From positions 37,372 to 101,371 of the forward strand of contig WSYH01001936.1 in assembly GCA_036426205.1 (NCBI GenBank): 64,000 nucleotides of DNA, in the 5' to 3' direction. The DNA is from Ascaphus truei (taxonomy: Eukaryota > Chordata > Amphibia > Anura > Ascaphidae). Numbering within the stretch: position 1 is the first letter of the stretch; each line of letters begins with the position of its first letter. The translations under genes were made by a program, and so were the position numbers. Positions 9,766 to 21,959 of the stretch are shown here, in pieces. Below the pieces are notes generated by a model. That model saw only the letters and a program-made list of their open reading frames with translations, ran no database searches and was not told the DNA's origin.

Positions 9766-10285
9766 CAGGTAAACCCCGTGTATAACGTGATCGATTGTTT
9801 TATAACGCGGTTTTTTCCGTGTCCCCGTTTTAAAAAAAAAAAAATTTAAATTTAAAAATTTTTTTTTTTTGCCACTCTGCACACACACTGCCTCATTGCT
9901 CACACTGACACACACTGCTTTGCTCACATCACACACTGACAACGCCTCCATTCTCACACTGCACACTGCACACCACCTCATTGACTCACACTTGCACACA
10001 CTTGCACACTGCTCATTGCTCACACTGCACACACTGACACACAGCACCACACCACTGCTCACATGCTCATGCCACACTGCTCACACTGCTCACACTGACA
10101 CACACTGTCATTGCTCAACACTGACACCACGGCCATTGCTCACACTGCACAACACTGCTCACACTGACACACTGCACACACTGCAAACACACACACACAC
10201 ACACACACCCTCCCAATACACATATACATATCAGCCTTACCTTGGGGATGCATTTGGTGAGGCATGTGCGGCCGTGCAGCGGGGG
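9766..10285 (+). mobile_element. Tigger 5' end, truncated
   Basis: It begins with the Tigger-type terminus CAGGTAAACCCCGTGTATAA, a subterminal copy of the motif (ttataacgcgg) and an A/T tract. Degenerate tandem repeats of cacactg/ctcattg follow (about 9880-10200), then the conserved segment ccttaccttggggatgcatttggtgagg. It breaks off after gcagcggggg, where the complete copies continue into a GC-rich leader. No transposase is left. Confidence 0.8.
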
Positions 10286-10675
10286 AGAAAACACAATTTC
10301 CCGTTCCCACCAGCCCAGGAAGAGGTTAGCATTGGAGGGTGCACACGTAGCACCCATTGCAGTACCTCTTTTCTGCAGATAGTACTTATTCCTGAAGATA
10401 AAGTAATTATGCGTGAGGATAAACCTCAATAGCTTCAGGATAAGGTCCATCAATCCAGCGGAGACATTCTGCATAGACAAATAGAACTGTGTGGCGCGCA
10501 GACCATCTTCATGATCTATACAAGTATAAAGAGACTCCACATCACAGGTCGCGAGAAGTGTATTCTCATCGACCGTGATGTGGGCCAAGCGCGCCAACAC
10601 ATCCATTGTGTCTCTAATGTAAGATTTGGAAATTCATAGGTATATGTATGGATCATCATCATTTGCACATTTATT
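10286..10675 (-). pseudogene. PLE reverse transcriptase fragment
   Basis: A minus-strand fragment equivalent to about 5309-5690. It reads TCDVESLYTCIDHEDGLRAT, then YYLQKRGTAMGATCAPSNAN and LFLGWWERE. This is the best-preserved stretch of the RT palm in the window, with motifs A and B in one frame. It is joined to the broken Tigger end at one side and to a second RT fragment at the other, with no arm sequence between. A rearrangement or misassembly is likely. Confidence 0.8.
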
Positions 10676-11243
10676 TTCTTGAAAATCCGTCGGCTTGTGG
10701 GGTGTGCCGTCTGCCCCAAATTAATAAAGAGATCCAAAAAAACTCCACGTGTGTTTTACTGCAACTAAAAGTAAGTTTTATATTCATGTCGTTTTGATTG
10801 AGAGCATCGACGAAGCCCTTGAACCCCGCGGCAGTTCCCTGCCAGAGGATCAGCACATTGTCGATGTATCTCAAACCAACAACAACGTGTGAGTAAAGTC
10901 TGCATTCTCCTCAAAACACAATTTTCCGTTCCCACCAGCCCAGAAGAGGTTAGCATTGGAGGGGTGCACACGTAGCACCCATTCAGTACCTCTTTTCTGC
11001 AGTAGTACTTATTCCTGGAGTAAAGTAATTATGCTGAGGATAAACCTCAATAGCTTCAGGATAAGGTCCTCAATCCAGCGGAGACATCTGCATAGAAAAT
11101 AGAACTGTGTGTGCGCCGCAACCATCTTCATGATCTATACAAGTTAAAAGAGACTCCACACACACAGTCGCGAGAAGTGTATTCCATCGACCGTGATGTG
11201 GGCCCGCCGCCAACACATCACATTGTGTCTCTAATGTACAGAT
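10676..11243 (-). pseudogene. Second PLE reverse transcriptase fragment
   Basis: It repeats the same RT region (equivalent to about 5080-5635) in the same orientation and includes motif C as RYIDNVLILWQGT. It has more frameshifts than the adjacent fragment and stops at the N gap. YIDN is shared by all RT copies here, so it was present before the copies separated. Confidence 0.75.
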
Positions 11244-11295
11244 NNNNNNNNNNNNNNNNNNNNNNNNNNNNNNNNNNNNNNNNNNNNNNNNNNNN
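11244..11295. other. Assembly gap (52 N)
   Basis: A run of N exactly at the left edge of the second copy of a ~4.6 kb duplicated block. Confidence 0.98.
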
Positions 11296-12192
11296 GTGTG
11301 TGACCACGAAAATTAATTGTAGTAACTGTTGAGATTTCCTCTGTTGTGCGGGAACCATATATATATTATATAATATTATACCCTCTGCCCATATTATCCC
11401 CTTATTTCATCCTTATGTCAGTTTGCACACATGTCCCAGCTTCAATTTGCCTGCCTGTGATTTACTCTACTTTTATGCTTACAACAGTGGTGCTGACCAC
11501 TCCAGTTTGTTTGCATGATCCCTCTGAAAGGCAGTATGTATCGCTGCTGTATACTAAGCACTGTTTCACTGTGCACACTAACTAGTTCTATTTAAAATGT
11601 GTTTTAATACCGATGTAACTATGCATATGTACTGTGCGATTGCAGTGATGGTTTTGGTCTCCTGATTACACGGGGCTCCTTGGAGAACAGGCGCGCGTGC
11701 GCAGTAGAGTGAGCTTAGGGATATGACTGCGCCTGGCTATGACTCGGCATAGGGCGTGCTGACCTTTGATAGGACGGCACTTGATGACGTCACGGACATG
11801 CGTACTGGCATCGTGAGGCGCGAACTGCCCTGAGTCTGAGTGCTCAGAGATAGAGCTCCCAAACTGCCGGCAGCTCATTATATTGATCTGTTACAGCAGT
11901 GATTTAGACAGCCGCGAGTAGATGACTCCTCATGACATCACACACATGCGCAGGATGCATCAGGAAGGTACAGTTGCCAGCTTTGCCCTTCTTTGAGGGT
12001 AGAGGGCGTCCTCATGATAAGCCTCATCATTGGTCTATTAACTGTGACACCCCACAGATCCACATAGTAAGTTTGGCATACACACACCTGTTTGCTCTTT
12101 GCATTTCAGATTTTTTGATTGAGTTCACAGTGATTACATCACTAGCCCAATTAGATTCCCTTTTTAAACATGCATGTCCCCTGCCTACCATC

Positions 12193-12235
12193 ACCACTCC
12201 CAGTAGAAGGCTCTTGGGAAACGGTAGGAGCAGGT
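12193..12235 (+). ncRNA. Hammerhead-like fold in PLE arm (degenerate)
   Basis: Duplicate of 6582-6624, with the same CAGTAGA box and damaged GAAAC region. Confidence 0.3.
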
Positions 12236-12446
12236 CAGTGGCAGGATCCCTGGTTTGTCCCCCCTTGGGACAGTTACCATGCTATGAGCTTTGCTCCTTG
12301 TTTCCTCCCTCATTCTGCCGTGTGTACCTGACGTTAGGTGATGTATCATTATTGTTGCTGCAGGCTAAGGTGTGCTTTTCCTGGCTTATATTGGTGTGTC
12401 CTTCATGATTTTCCTTGATACTGTGTCACTTTTTTATACCCTAGAC

Positions 12447-12768
12447 CAGAGGTGGGCAACCTATTTTTCAATGTAGCCACAGGTGTGGCGAATGAGAATT
12501 GAAAATTGCCACCCATGCTTTCGTTTACTTGCGTCACTACAAATTTAACTTCCCATAAAAAATAACGTTCAAGGTCGGGTCTAGACCCCAGCTGAAGGCA
12601 GAGGGGAGTAGTATTGGATGGCTGTGTGGCGTCAATGACTCATTCCAAGAGGAAGCCAGACACGCATCAGGAAAACGTTATCTTATGTGGGAGCTGGCAA
12701 GCTCAAAATTCGCCACACTTTCATGGCAATTCGCCATTGTGGCGATGGCGACAGGGTGCCCACCTTGG
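12447..12768. mobile_element. hAT-like element, second copy
   Basis: Same element and same 8-bp CCCTAGAC duplication (12439-12446, 12769-12776) as 6836-7164, carried along by the block duplication. Confidence 0.88.
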
Positions 12769-13235
12769 CCCTAGACTCAAGGGGGATAGAAGTGTGCTGT
12801 TATTTTTTGTATTGACCACGTAGCCTTAGCCACCTCTGTTTGGCCTGTTGTCAGCCTCACTGTGTTAACCTTGTCAGGTACTTAGAGCTTTATCTTGTCA
12901 ATTTTGGCAATTGCATTGTTCCCATTGGGATATATTTGTTGGAGGATTTATAAAGTTCTGCTAGGACATGGGATCCATGCCCTATTTTAATTTTCTTGCT
13001 TTGTTTTTTAACTTTTGTTCTGTGAAAACAACTTAATAAAAATTATGTGATTTTGTACTGCCAGCATATTAGAGTGCTTTTTGTTCAGGGCTCTTTTTCT
13101 CTCACAATATTTACTGCCCTTATAGCACCACCGACATATCACTGTGATAGATTAACTCTGTCGGAAATTAGTTGCCATTATCTGTCTGTGGATTGCGGGG
13201 TCCTCCTTCTCTCACAAAATATAAAATATATATAT

Positions 13236-13270
<35 letters not shown>

Positions 13271-13295
13271 TATATATTATATATATATATATAAT

Positions 13296-13440
13296 GTATG
13301 CTTACTGTGGAGGGTTTTTGGTCACTTTTTTACCACCATAACCTAATGCAGTGGTGATTACCTAGTCTAGTCTCAAACCTGACTAGCCATGAGACCAGCC
13401 TCACACTGATGATTACCCATAAGGTTGAGAACAATGTACT
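13296..13440 (+). repeat. PSE/hammerhead part of unit, split by MITE
   Basis: Duplicate of 7691-7826. The CTGATGA core is at 13406-13412 and the GAAAC position reads GAGAAC. It is followed by the MITE. Confidence 0.7.
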
Positions 13441-13837
13441 GCGTGACACCACTTTATTCGAGCAAATACCCAGTATGTATCTGGCAGATACCTGGAATGC
13501 GCCGCTCCTCACCTCTGACAAGCCTGTTGCATTTGCTTCCCAGCCTGGTTCATGCCTGGCTAATGGGCGGACTGATCTGTTTTAAATGATAATATTAGGA
13601 TTTAATAGGCTGCAATGTTGCGTGTCTACCAGATGGCATAAATTCATGAATGTAATGCAGTATATATATATTATATATACTATATATACTGTGCAGTATT
13701 GCAGCCAGCAGGAATAAAATGCTCAACCTGCTGGAAAATAACTCAAGTGCACTCGGGCAGAAAAACAGTCACAAACCTCAATACACACCCGGTATACCCG
13801 AATTCGTGGGACTAGCCGTCGATAAAGTGTGTCGGCC
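13440..13837. mobile_element. MITE with CGACACACTTTATTCGAGC ends
   Basis: Duplicate of 7826-8218, with a central TA tract near 13660-13690 and no coding capacity. Confidence 0.65.
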
Positions 13838-14500
13838 AGTGATGCGTGAGTAGGTCTAATGGTTGCATCTCATCCCAGCCTCTTTTAAAGCTGGTTTTAA
13901 AACAGCATGCCTTGGTTGGGGATTGGCTTGTTGTAATACGAGCTTGAGACAAAAGGTGGCACTGAGTGCTCATTTGCATGTCATTTCCCAGAATCCCTTG
14001 CTGCAGTGGAAGTGCGTATGCTGGGTGACAATGGGGAAAGACAGGGTTTGCAGAACTGTCTAAGACATGCAAATGAACATACAGTAATATTTACAGTTGC
14101 TTTATGCTTTACTGTGGAGGTTTTTGTCACTTTTTTTACCCACCTAACCTTAATGACAGTGGGATACCTAGTCTAGTCTCAAACCTGCTAGCCATTAAGA
14201 CCAGCCTCACATGATGATACCCATCAATGTGAATGAAACATGTATGTGAGTAGGTAATGGCTTTGCATCTCATCCCAGCCTCTGTTTAAAACTGTGTTTA
14301 AAACAGCATGCATTGGCTTGAGGTTGGTTTGTGTAATACCAGCTTGAGACAAAAAGGGTGGCATGAGTGCTCATTTGCATGCATTTCCCAGAATCCCTTG
14401 CTGCAGTGGAATGCTGTATGCTGGGTGACAATGGGGAAAGACAGGGTTGGAGACCGTCTAAGACATGCAAATGAACATACAGTAATATTTACAGTTGATA
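13838..14500 (+). repeat. Two plus-strand hammerhead/snRNA-promoter units
   Basis: Octamers at 13972-13979 and 14373-14380 (401-bp period), each with the Staf-like site. The hammerhead at 14196-14262 lacks the C of CTGATGA, as in the first block. Confidence 0.82.
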
Positions 14501-14559
14501 TATATATATATATAATATAAATATATATGCAATATATGCAAATATATATATACTTATAG

Positions 14560-15215
14560 CAAATATAGCTGTATGCTCATCTGCATGTCTTAGCAGGTCT
14601 GCACACCCCGCCTTTCCCCATTATCACCCAGCAATACAGCACTTCCCTGCAGCAAGGGATTCTGGGAAATGACATGCAAATGAGCACACAGTGGTTCACT
14701 TTTGCCTCAATAACCATTTTTAACATGGTTCCCCTATAGGCTAGCTTGCTGCATGGTCACAGCTTTGAGCACAGTCAGGGTTTAAGGTGCATACCCAGAA
14801 AACCACCACAGGACAGCTGTTTGACCTTGATGGGTCTCATCAGTGTGGGGTTGATTTTTAATGGGAATGCAAGAGAGGCTTATGGGATAGGCCAAACCAT
14901 AATACTGAGTTAAGTTATGGTGAGTAAAAAAGTGACAAAAACCCTCCACAGGAAAGCAAATATGCAAATATAGATGTATGCTCATCTGCATGTCTAGGCA
15001 GGTCTGCAACCCCGCCTTTCCCCATTGTCACCCAGCATACAGCGCTTCCACTGCAGCAAAGGATTCTGGGAAATGACATGCAAATGAGCACTCAGGTCAC
15101 CTTTTGGTCTCAAGCTCGTTTACACAAGCCATCCTCAAGCCAATGATGCTTTTTAAACAAAGCTTTTTAGACCGGAGGCTGGGAGGATGATGGCAGATGG
15201 GATAAAATAAAAAAT
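14560..15215 (-). repeat. Two minus-strand hammerhead/snRNA-promoter units
   Basis: Octamer complements at 14674-14681 and 15078-15085 (404-bp period). The HHR-2 hammerhead lies at 14802-14858 on the minus strand with the same missing G of GAAAC. CA and TA tracts follow to 15385. Confidence 0.8.
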
Positions 15216-15385
15216 ATATCACACCACACACACCAACACACACACACAGCACACACAACCACCCACACACAACACCACACACACACATCACACACACACA
15301 CATCGACATCACACGAGATACACATATATATATATATAATATATATATATATATAGATTATATATATAATATATATATATACACA

Positions 15386-15906
15386 CAGGTAAACCCCGTG
15401 TATAACGTGATCGATTGTTTTATAACGCGGTTTTTTCCGTTGTCCCCGTTTTAAAAAAAAAAAAATTTAAATTTAAAAATTTTTTTTTTTTGCCACTCTG
15501 CACACACACTGCCTCATTGCTCACACTGACACACACTGCTTTGCTCACATCACACACTGACAACGCCTCCATTCTCACACTGCACACTGCACACCACCTC
15601 ATTGACTCACACTTGCACACACTTGCACACTGCTCATTGCTCACACTGCTCACACTGACACACAGCACCACACCACTGCTCACATGCTCATGCTCACACT
15701 GCTCACACTGCTCACACTGACACACACTGTCATTGCTCAACACTGACACCACGGCCATTGCTCACACTGCACAACACTGCTCACACTGACACACTGCACA
15801 CACTGCAAACACACACACACACACACACACCCTCCCAATACACATATACATATCGCCTTACCTTGGGGATGCATTTGGTGAGGCATGTGCGGCCGTGCAG
15901 CGGGGG
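15386..15906 (+). mobile_element. Tigger 5' end, truncated (second copy)
   Basis: Same terminus, tandem cacactg repeats and breakpoint as 9766-10285. Here the break is joined directly to the inner edge of a PLE arm. Confidence 0.8.
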
Positions 15907-16903
15907 TTGGAAATTCATAGGTATATGTATGGATCATCATCATTTGCACATTTGTGTGTGACCACGAAAATTAATTGTAGTAACTGTTGAGATTTCCTCT
16001 GTTGTGCGAGGAACCATATATATATATATATATATATATACCCTCTGCCCATATTATCCCCTTATTTTCATCCTCTTATGTCAGTTTGCACACATGTCCC
16101 AGCTTCAATTTGCCTGCCTGTGATTTACCTACTTTTATGCTTACAACAGTGGTGCTGACCACTCCACTGTTTGTTTGCATGATCCCTCTGAAAGGCAGTA
16201 TGTATCTGCTGTAGTACTAAGCACTGTTTCACTGTGCACACTAACTGTAGTTCTATTTCAAAATGTGTTTTAATCCGATGTAACTATGCATATGTACTGT
16301 GCGATGCAGTGATGGTTTTGGTCTCCTGATTACACGGGGCTCCTTGGAGAACAGGCGCGCGTGCGCAGTAGAGTGAGCTTAGGGATATGACTGCCTGCCT
16401 GGCTATGACTCGGCATAGGGCGTGCTGACCTTTGATAGGACGGCACTTGATGACGTCACGGACATGCGTACTGGCATCCGTGAGGCGCGAACTGCCCTGA
16501 GTCTGAGTGCTCAGAGATAGAGCTCCCAAACTGCCGGCAGCTCATTATATTGATCTGTTACAGCAGTGATTTAGACAGCCGCGCAGTAGATGACTCCTCA
16601 TGACATCACACACATGCGCAGGATGCATCAGGAAGGTACAGTTGCCAGCTTTGCCCTTCTTTGAGGGAGAGGGCGTCCTCATGATACAGCCTCATCATTG
16701 GTCTATTAACTGTGACACCCACAGATCCACATAGTAAGTTTGGCATACACACACCTGTTTGCTCTTTGCATTTCAGATTTTTTGATTGATTTCACCAGGT
16801 GATTACACTCACTAGCCCAATTAGATTCCCTTTTTAAACATGCATGTCTCCCTGCCTACATCACCACTCCCAGTAGAAGGCTCTTGGCCGAAACGCGTAG
16901 GAG
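15907..16903 (+). repeat. Third, partial PLE arm
   Basis: It begins exactly at the arm inner edge (ttggaaattcatagg) and matches 5636-6620, without the indels shared by the other two plus copies. It ends within the hammerhead-like fold, four bases past the predicted cleavage point, and unrelated sequence follows. Confidence 0.8.
16862..16903 (+). ncRNA. Hammerhead-like fold, best arm copy
   Basis: accaCTCC, CAGTAGA, a GGC/GCC hairpin, then CGAAAC, GCGTA and GGAG. This copy keeps an intact GAAAC and a GTA triplet, with stem I CTCC/GGAG. The box still differs from CTGATGA at two core bases, so cleavage is doubtful. The repeat copy ends right here. Confidence 0.4.
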
Positions 16904-18099
16904 ATCTCCATGAATAACTCACTTGGTAAGTAAATGACCAAACAGAGCAAATGTACAATCAGGGCCCGTCCTGCTCGACAACAAAATATTTATCAACAAC
17001 CAGGACGGTCTGAAAACAATCCCTTAGCACAAAAAAATCACTTTCCTCACCAAAAACACAAAACCGTTAACGGACTTACCTTAGTCCCCTAACAACTCTT
17101 AACAACTCTTACACTTTAAAATGGAATACAGAACAGAGAAAATAAATTCACGTGAAACTGCCATAGGATTTTACTAGTCACATCAGAAACGACCACGTCA
17201 AAAATCAGCTCAACGCACCACCTCAAAACAATTTAATCAGGCTGTTTGTCTTAAAAAATGCAGGTAGCCTTACCTGATTCATATGTGAGCTCAGTTTAGT
17301 GCGGAGGAGTGATTAATCCGGGGTGCTCGATTCGATGATATGGGGCCCTATTCGGGCGCATTGTGGAAAAGCGTAAATAAAAAACACAGTGTGAGGTTAT
17401 TTGGAAACAAGAATAACACGTGAATTTCTTCAGTCAAGTGCACAACGAGACAGCTTCAAAACAAAAAAGCTATCTAAATAATCACACGATATATGCCATA
17501 TATTATACCCTAAATCTAAGCTCAACCCCTTTATGGGGGGGCTGCAGTCACTAAACATACCCATTTTGTAATACATAACAATATTAAGTGATGTCATTTT
17601 GTAATACATAACAATATTGTATAAATACCTGTCAGCTAGAAACCATTTGGGGTTAAATGGGATGTGCTATTCTGTCGCCTAGCACAATATGTTATGAGAA
17701 TAAAATTCTATACTTGCAAGAATCTAAACCTAAATTCATGGGTTATCATTAACTTAGCCTGGTTACACTTTTCAATTTGAAGCGGATTGGATGAGGAAGA
17801 GTCAAATAAATTTAGATAGGAGCAAGAAATTCCCATCCTATGCTTCACACATTTGTTATACAGAAATTTGAAACACAGGAAATTAGACTCACAAAGACCA
17901 AGACAAGATGGCGTTGAAATCTCACACAAAAATGGGCATTCATCCTAAATGCTGTTATGTTGTTATGCCCAGACCCCCTAAGTCTCAACTTCGTCAAGGG
18001 TTAATGAAAATGACAAGTATCTGAACCGGTGCGTCCGAGTTAACCTTAAAACCGTACCGATCCAGAGGCAAAAGAGGGAGGCTAGAAGTTTAGAGGTTT
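16904..18099. other. Unassigned sequence upstream of gypsy pol
   Basis: No ORF or family recognised. A ~24-bp sentence (cattttgtaatacataacaa...) occurs twice 36 bp apart near 17561 and 17597. The stretch may be the degraded 5' part of the gypsy element, but I see no matching LTR or gag motif. Confidence 0.45.
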
Positions 18100-19350
18100 A
18101 AAAAATGCTAAAACTAGGGTAATTTGGGAATCCCAAAGTGGGTGGAACGCCCCTAAGTCTTAGTCCCCAAGCCAGAGATTGGTACAACAAGGTTTTGGTT
18201 AATGGACTACGGAACTAACGCGGTGGTGTCCAATTTGATACTTACCCATGCCCAGGGAGATAACTTGTAGGAGATGGGCAAAGCCCCGATATTTCACACC
18301 TAGACCTAACAAAAGGGTACTGGCAGGTTCCCTTCACAGAAAGGGGCAAAAGAAAAGACGCCTTCCAAACCCCAGACGGCCTCTTTCAGTAAGGGTGTGC
18401 CTTTTGGATTACATGGAGCTCCCGCCACATTCAAAGAATGATGGATAAAATTTGAAAACCACATGCTCGGTATGCTGCCTGCCCTACCTGGATGAGATGT
18501 GGTAATCCATAGTGAAGATTGGCAATCCCACCTCCAAAGGTCCAAGCTTGCTCGACGCAGTTCGGTCTGCTGGACTAACTGCTAACCCGCTAAATGCACC
18601 ATTGGTCTGGAGGAGGGCCAATTATCTGGGTATTCTATTGGCAGAGGTTTACTCAACCCCCCACACTCAAAGGGAGGCGATTACAAGGTTGGCCAAGGCC
18701 AGTTACAAAAAAAACAAAGTAGTAAGGACCTTTTTGGGTTAATTGGGTACTATGAAGGTTATTCCCAATTTGCGAATAAGGCAACACCACTAACCGAACC
18801 TCACAAAAGCCAAGAGGACCATGATGAAAAGTGGTCCCCCGGAAAACGAACAGAGACCTTTAGAAGCCGAAAGAAGGCTCTCTGTGCCCAACCAGTTTGT
18901 TGGTCACACCTGATTCTCCAAAGAGTAGTAGTCCAACCCGACGCATGTGAGGTCGGGCTGGGGGGCGGTACTCTCCCAGGAGTCTCAAGGTGGGGAACAC
19001 CCTATCCTTAATTTAAGTAGCGACACAAATCCCCAGGAGAAAAAATACTCCATAGTAGAGAAAGCGTGTCTCGACAATAAGTGGCTGTGAGACGCTAAAA
19101 TACACCTGTTGGGAGAAAAAGAGGAGGAGAAAAATTCCCGTTGGTCACAGATCATGGCACCCATTACCTGATGGGTCAAAACAGGGAAAACGAATGCTAG
19201 AGGACCAGGTGGTTCCTAAGCCTACAACCCTTTAAATACTTGTGGAACACAGGTCAGGGCCCACAAACATGGGCAATGCTGCCGGGTTGCAAGGATGGGA
19301 TGCATCCCTAGATCCATGGTCGCTCATCCCTCTAGGTCTGAGTGGGGGGG
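18100..19350 (+). pseudogene. Ty3/gypsy pol remnant (RT-RNase H)
   Basis: Frame-broken pol of a Ty3/gypsy LTR retrotransposon. Successive frames show LVPKPE, then the RT core TKGYWQVPL near 18310, a degraded catalytic box PYLDE near 18490 (YLDD expected) and AVRSAGLTANP near 18560. FLG and GTMKVIPN follow near 18730-18770. The RNase H domain is traceable (DACEVGLGGGTL near 18943, a VTDHGTH-like segment near 19145, and a QPFKYL..HRSGP-like segment near 19230). Every domain is frameshifted and the active site is changed, so it cannot work. No integrase follows; the 3' LTR starts immediately after. Neighbours are unrelated repeats. Confidence 0.8.
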
Positions 19351-19353
19351 AGG

Positions 19354-19925
19354 ATATGTGACAGAAAACAGGGCGATGGTAATAAATTCCATAATAGGCT
19401 CCCAGGATATGACACATGTCTATCTGTCTGGCCTGGGAGTGAAGCCTATAATACATGCACTCCTCCCACAGTTTTGGGCAAGCGCTGGAACTGAGGGATT
19501 TCTGACCTGTAATGCCTAAGTTAGAATCAGGTATGTAAGACGATTCCTGGTTTGCTCTTGGGGCTCTTTCCAGAGCCTGGAAGGATGCTGAACACAGTGG
19601 GGAGAAGCCCGTCCCCACACAGGTTCAATTGTTCTAGTCATTGCTAACTCTGCAAAAGTACCTTGTTTTGTTGTTGAAAAGTGGAACCCAAGCCACTTCC
19701 ACACTTGAGGGTCGGCGAAAAGAAGTTAAGTATCGCTCAGGTGAGCAGTTTTGTTTTGATGTGTTTGTATGGCACTGTGGAGCTCATTGCCTGGGACTGA
19801 ATAAAACCAGGCACAGCCTGTTTAAAGGAACAGTAACGTTGGACGCCTCCTCATTTAACCACCCAAACGACCGTGTTCAACGTCCCGGACAAGACGCGGA
19901 AGCCCGGAGGTAAGCTGTTGTCAAC
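19354..19925 (+). repeat. 3' LTR of gypsy element
   Basis: A purine tract (gtgggggggagga, about 19341-19352) precedes TGTGACAG, a typical polypurine tract and LTR start. Inside lies AATAAA near 19799 as a poly(A) signal. The end is placed near ...CA at 19925, before a TG/TA microsatellite. No 5' LTR partner was found, so the right edge is approximate. Confidence 0.65.
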
Positions 19926-19973
19926 AATATATATTATGTGTGTGTGTGTGTGGTAATATATATATATATAATA

Positions 19974-20060
<87 letters not shown>
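19926..20060. repeat. TG/TA microsatellite
   Basis: Pure dinucleotide tracts following the LTR end. Confidence 0.92.
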
Positions 20061-20066
<6 letters not shown>

Positions 20067-20964
20067 CCCCTGAGGAAAGGTCCCATTCTGTATATGGATG
20101 TATTTTGCTTTCTCTAATACACTTTGATTTTCAACATGAGTGCTGTTCGTGTTACCAATCCTGGAACGGGTTAACGTATAACTATATAATATATATATAT
20201 ATAAGAAAAAAAGGAAGAGAGAAGCGGCACGCCCATATCGTGTAATAAGAGTCCTGGAAAGTGGCTCAGTTTGATAATGACAAGCCTCTGCAGCAATTCG
20301 GCGGATCAGTTCAATTCAGCGCCGCGGGTTTGTGGGTGATGGACGTAAGTGTCAAATGGGAGCACTTTCAGGACTCTATTACATTCTTACAGAGGATACC
20401 TGCCTGGACAACTTATTGGGACGTTATCCGATAACTGCAAGACCGGAATTACCCGAGACGCGCAAGATATTACCGGATGGTGGGTGATTAATCACGCAAT
20501 GCTTGATTTTATTGTACTTTGGAAGTTGCATCTTATCCCCTCCCCCCCTCCCCCTCATTAAATTCCTTTTTACGAATGGGCGTGTGCTCTCTCTCCTTTT
20601 TTCTTTGAGATTCCCTGTGGATGTGGTTTGTCCACTTTGAGAGCAGCAGGAGACCCCTCGACACCAGAGCCCACATCATCAAATTGGACTTTTTTGAGGA
20701 TGGTGTTTTTACATCTTTCCCTTGTTGGATAAACAATATTGTATTACCCTTGTTATTAATCTTAGGTTTACAGCCTTTATTATATTATTTGTGCTAGATA
20801 TGATTTGCCAATTTATCACCTTATAGGTTTATATAGTGTAGATTTTACTACATTACAGCCAGTTCCATTGTACATAACCGTAAGAAGAGGCGCAGCTTTT
20901 TCTTTGTTTGTATATATTATAATTTATCATATATCTATATATATATATTATAAATATATATATA
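20061..20964 (+). repeat. Flanking repeat X (inverted copy at 59304-60080)
   Basis: It contains an aagaaaaaaaggaagagagaa segment and a tccaatttgatgatgtggg region. It ends with gcgcagctttttctttgtttg plus TA just before a Tigger terminus. The same sequence lies inverted at the right of the other short Tigger, so both elements occupy the same target in the same repeat. No coding potential was recognised. Confidence 0.75.
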
Positions 20965-21959
20965 CAGTTAAACTCCGTTATAACGCGGTCCTCGGGGTCC
21001 CACCCACGACCACCGCGTTAGCGACGGGTCGCGGGGAAGAAAAAACAAAATGGCCGCCGCAGCAGCGCATATTCACCTTGCGGGACAGGAGATGGGAGGG
21101 GGATTGGCCCCTCCGGTCCCGGCTTCCCCCTGTCACCGCCCGTGACAGCCGCGGGACCGGAGATGGAGGGGATTGCCCCTCCGGTCCCCGCTTCACCTTC
21201 TCCCCACGCTTGTCCACGCTGCTCTGCGGGCAGGAGGAGGGGGGGGGGAGCGTGAGCGGTGTGGTTTGAGGTGTGTGTGTAGTGTGTGAGTGTGTGTGGT
21301 GATGATGTCTGTGAGTGTGTGAAAGTGTTGTGTAAGTATTTGTGTAATGGTATGATGTAAGTGTCTGGAGTGTGTGAAGTTGTGTGAAAGTAGTGTGAGT
21401 AGTGTGTTGAGAGTGTAGGGGAAGTGTGTGAGCATGTTGTCGTGCTGAGAGTGGGATGTAGTGTCGTGAGAGTGGGGTGTAAGTTGTGTGAGTGTTGTGT
21501 CACTGTGTAGGTGTGTGAGTGTGTGAGAGTGTGGTAAGGTGTGTAAGTGTATGGAGAGTGTCGTAAGTGTGTGGAGGAGTGTGTGTCGTGGTGTGTTTTT
21601 AAAAAATCAACAGTAGAATGGAAAAAAATACAAGAAAATGCCAATCGTACAGTATTAACACATTATTGACGCATTGAAAATAAAGTACTGTATTTAATAA
21701 ACCCACCATTGTCGTGTTCATTCTCTCATAATAACTGTACTGTAAATAAAGTACTGAAACACACAAAAACACACTATACTGTAGTATGCAACTGTAGTAT
21801 TACAGCATTACTGAAAAACCTTGTGTTGTTGTAAGCACCTGTGCTCTTGTGAACAACTGTACAAAGAAAAAAAAAACATGCGGTACTGACATTTTTTAAA
21901 ACTGTAATAACAACCAGGGAGATTACTAATGTTTCGCATATGGCTTAGTGATGCTACTC

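Larger units (their letters stand above)
11296..15906 (+). repeat. Near-identical tandem copy of 5683-10285
   Basis: The whole series of PLE arm, hAT element, TA tract, split unit, MITE, two plus units, two minus units, CA/TA tract and Tigger end recurs with an offset of 5611-5621 bp. The two copies differ mostly by single-base indels. The block starts at an N gap and ends at the same Tigger breakpoint (gcagcggggg). It is either a very recent tandem duplication or an uncollapsed assembly duplicate. Confidence 0.9.

Noticed and set aside
9550..10432. ORFs across the CA tract and Tigger leader
   Set aside because: Low-complexity Cys/Val or His/Thr peptides from microsatellites and tandem leader repeats.
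18485..18500. Gypsy RT as a possibly active polymerase
   Set aside because: The catalytic box reads YLDE and every domain is frameshifted.
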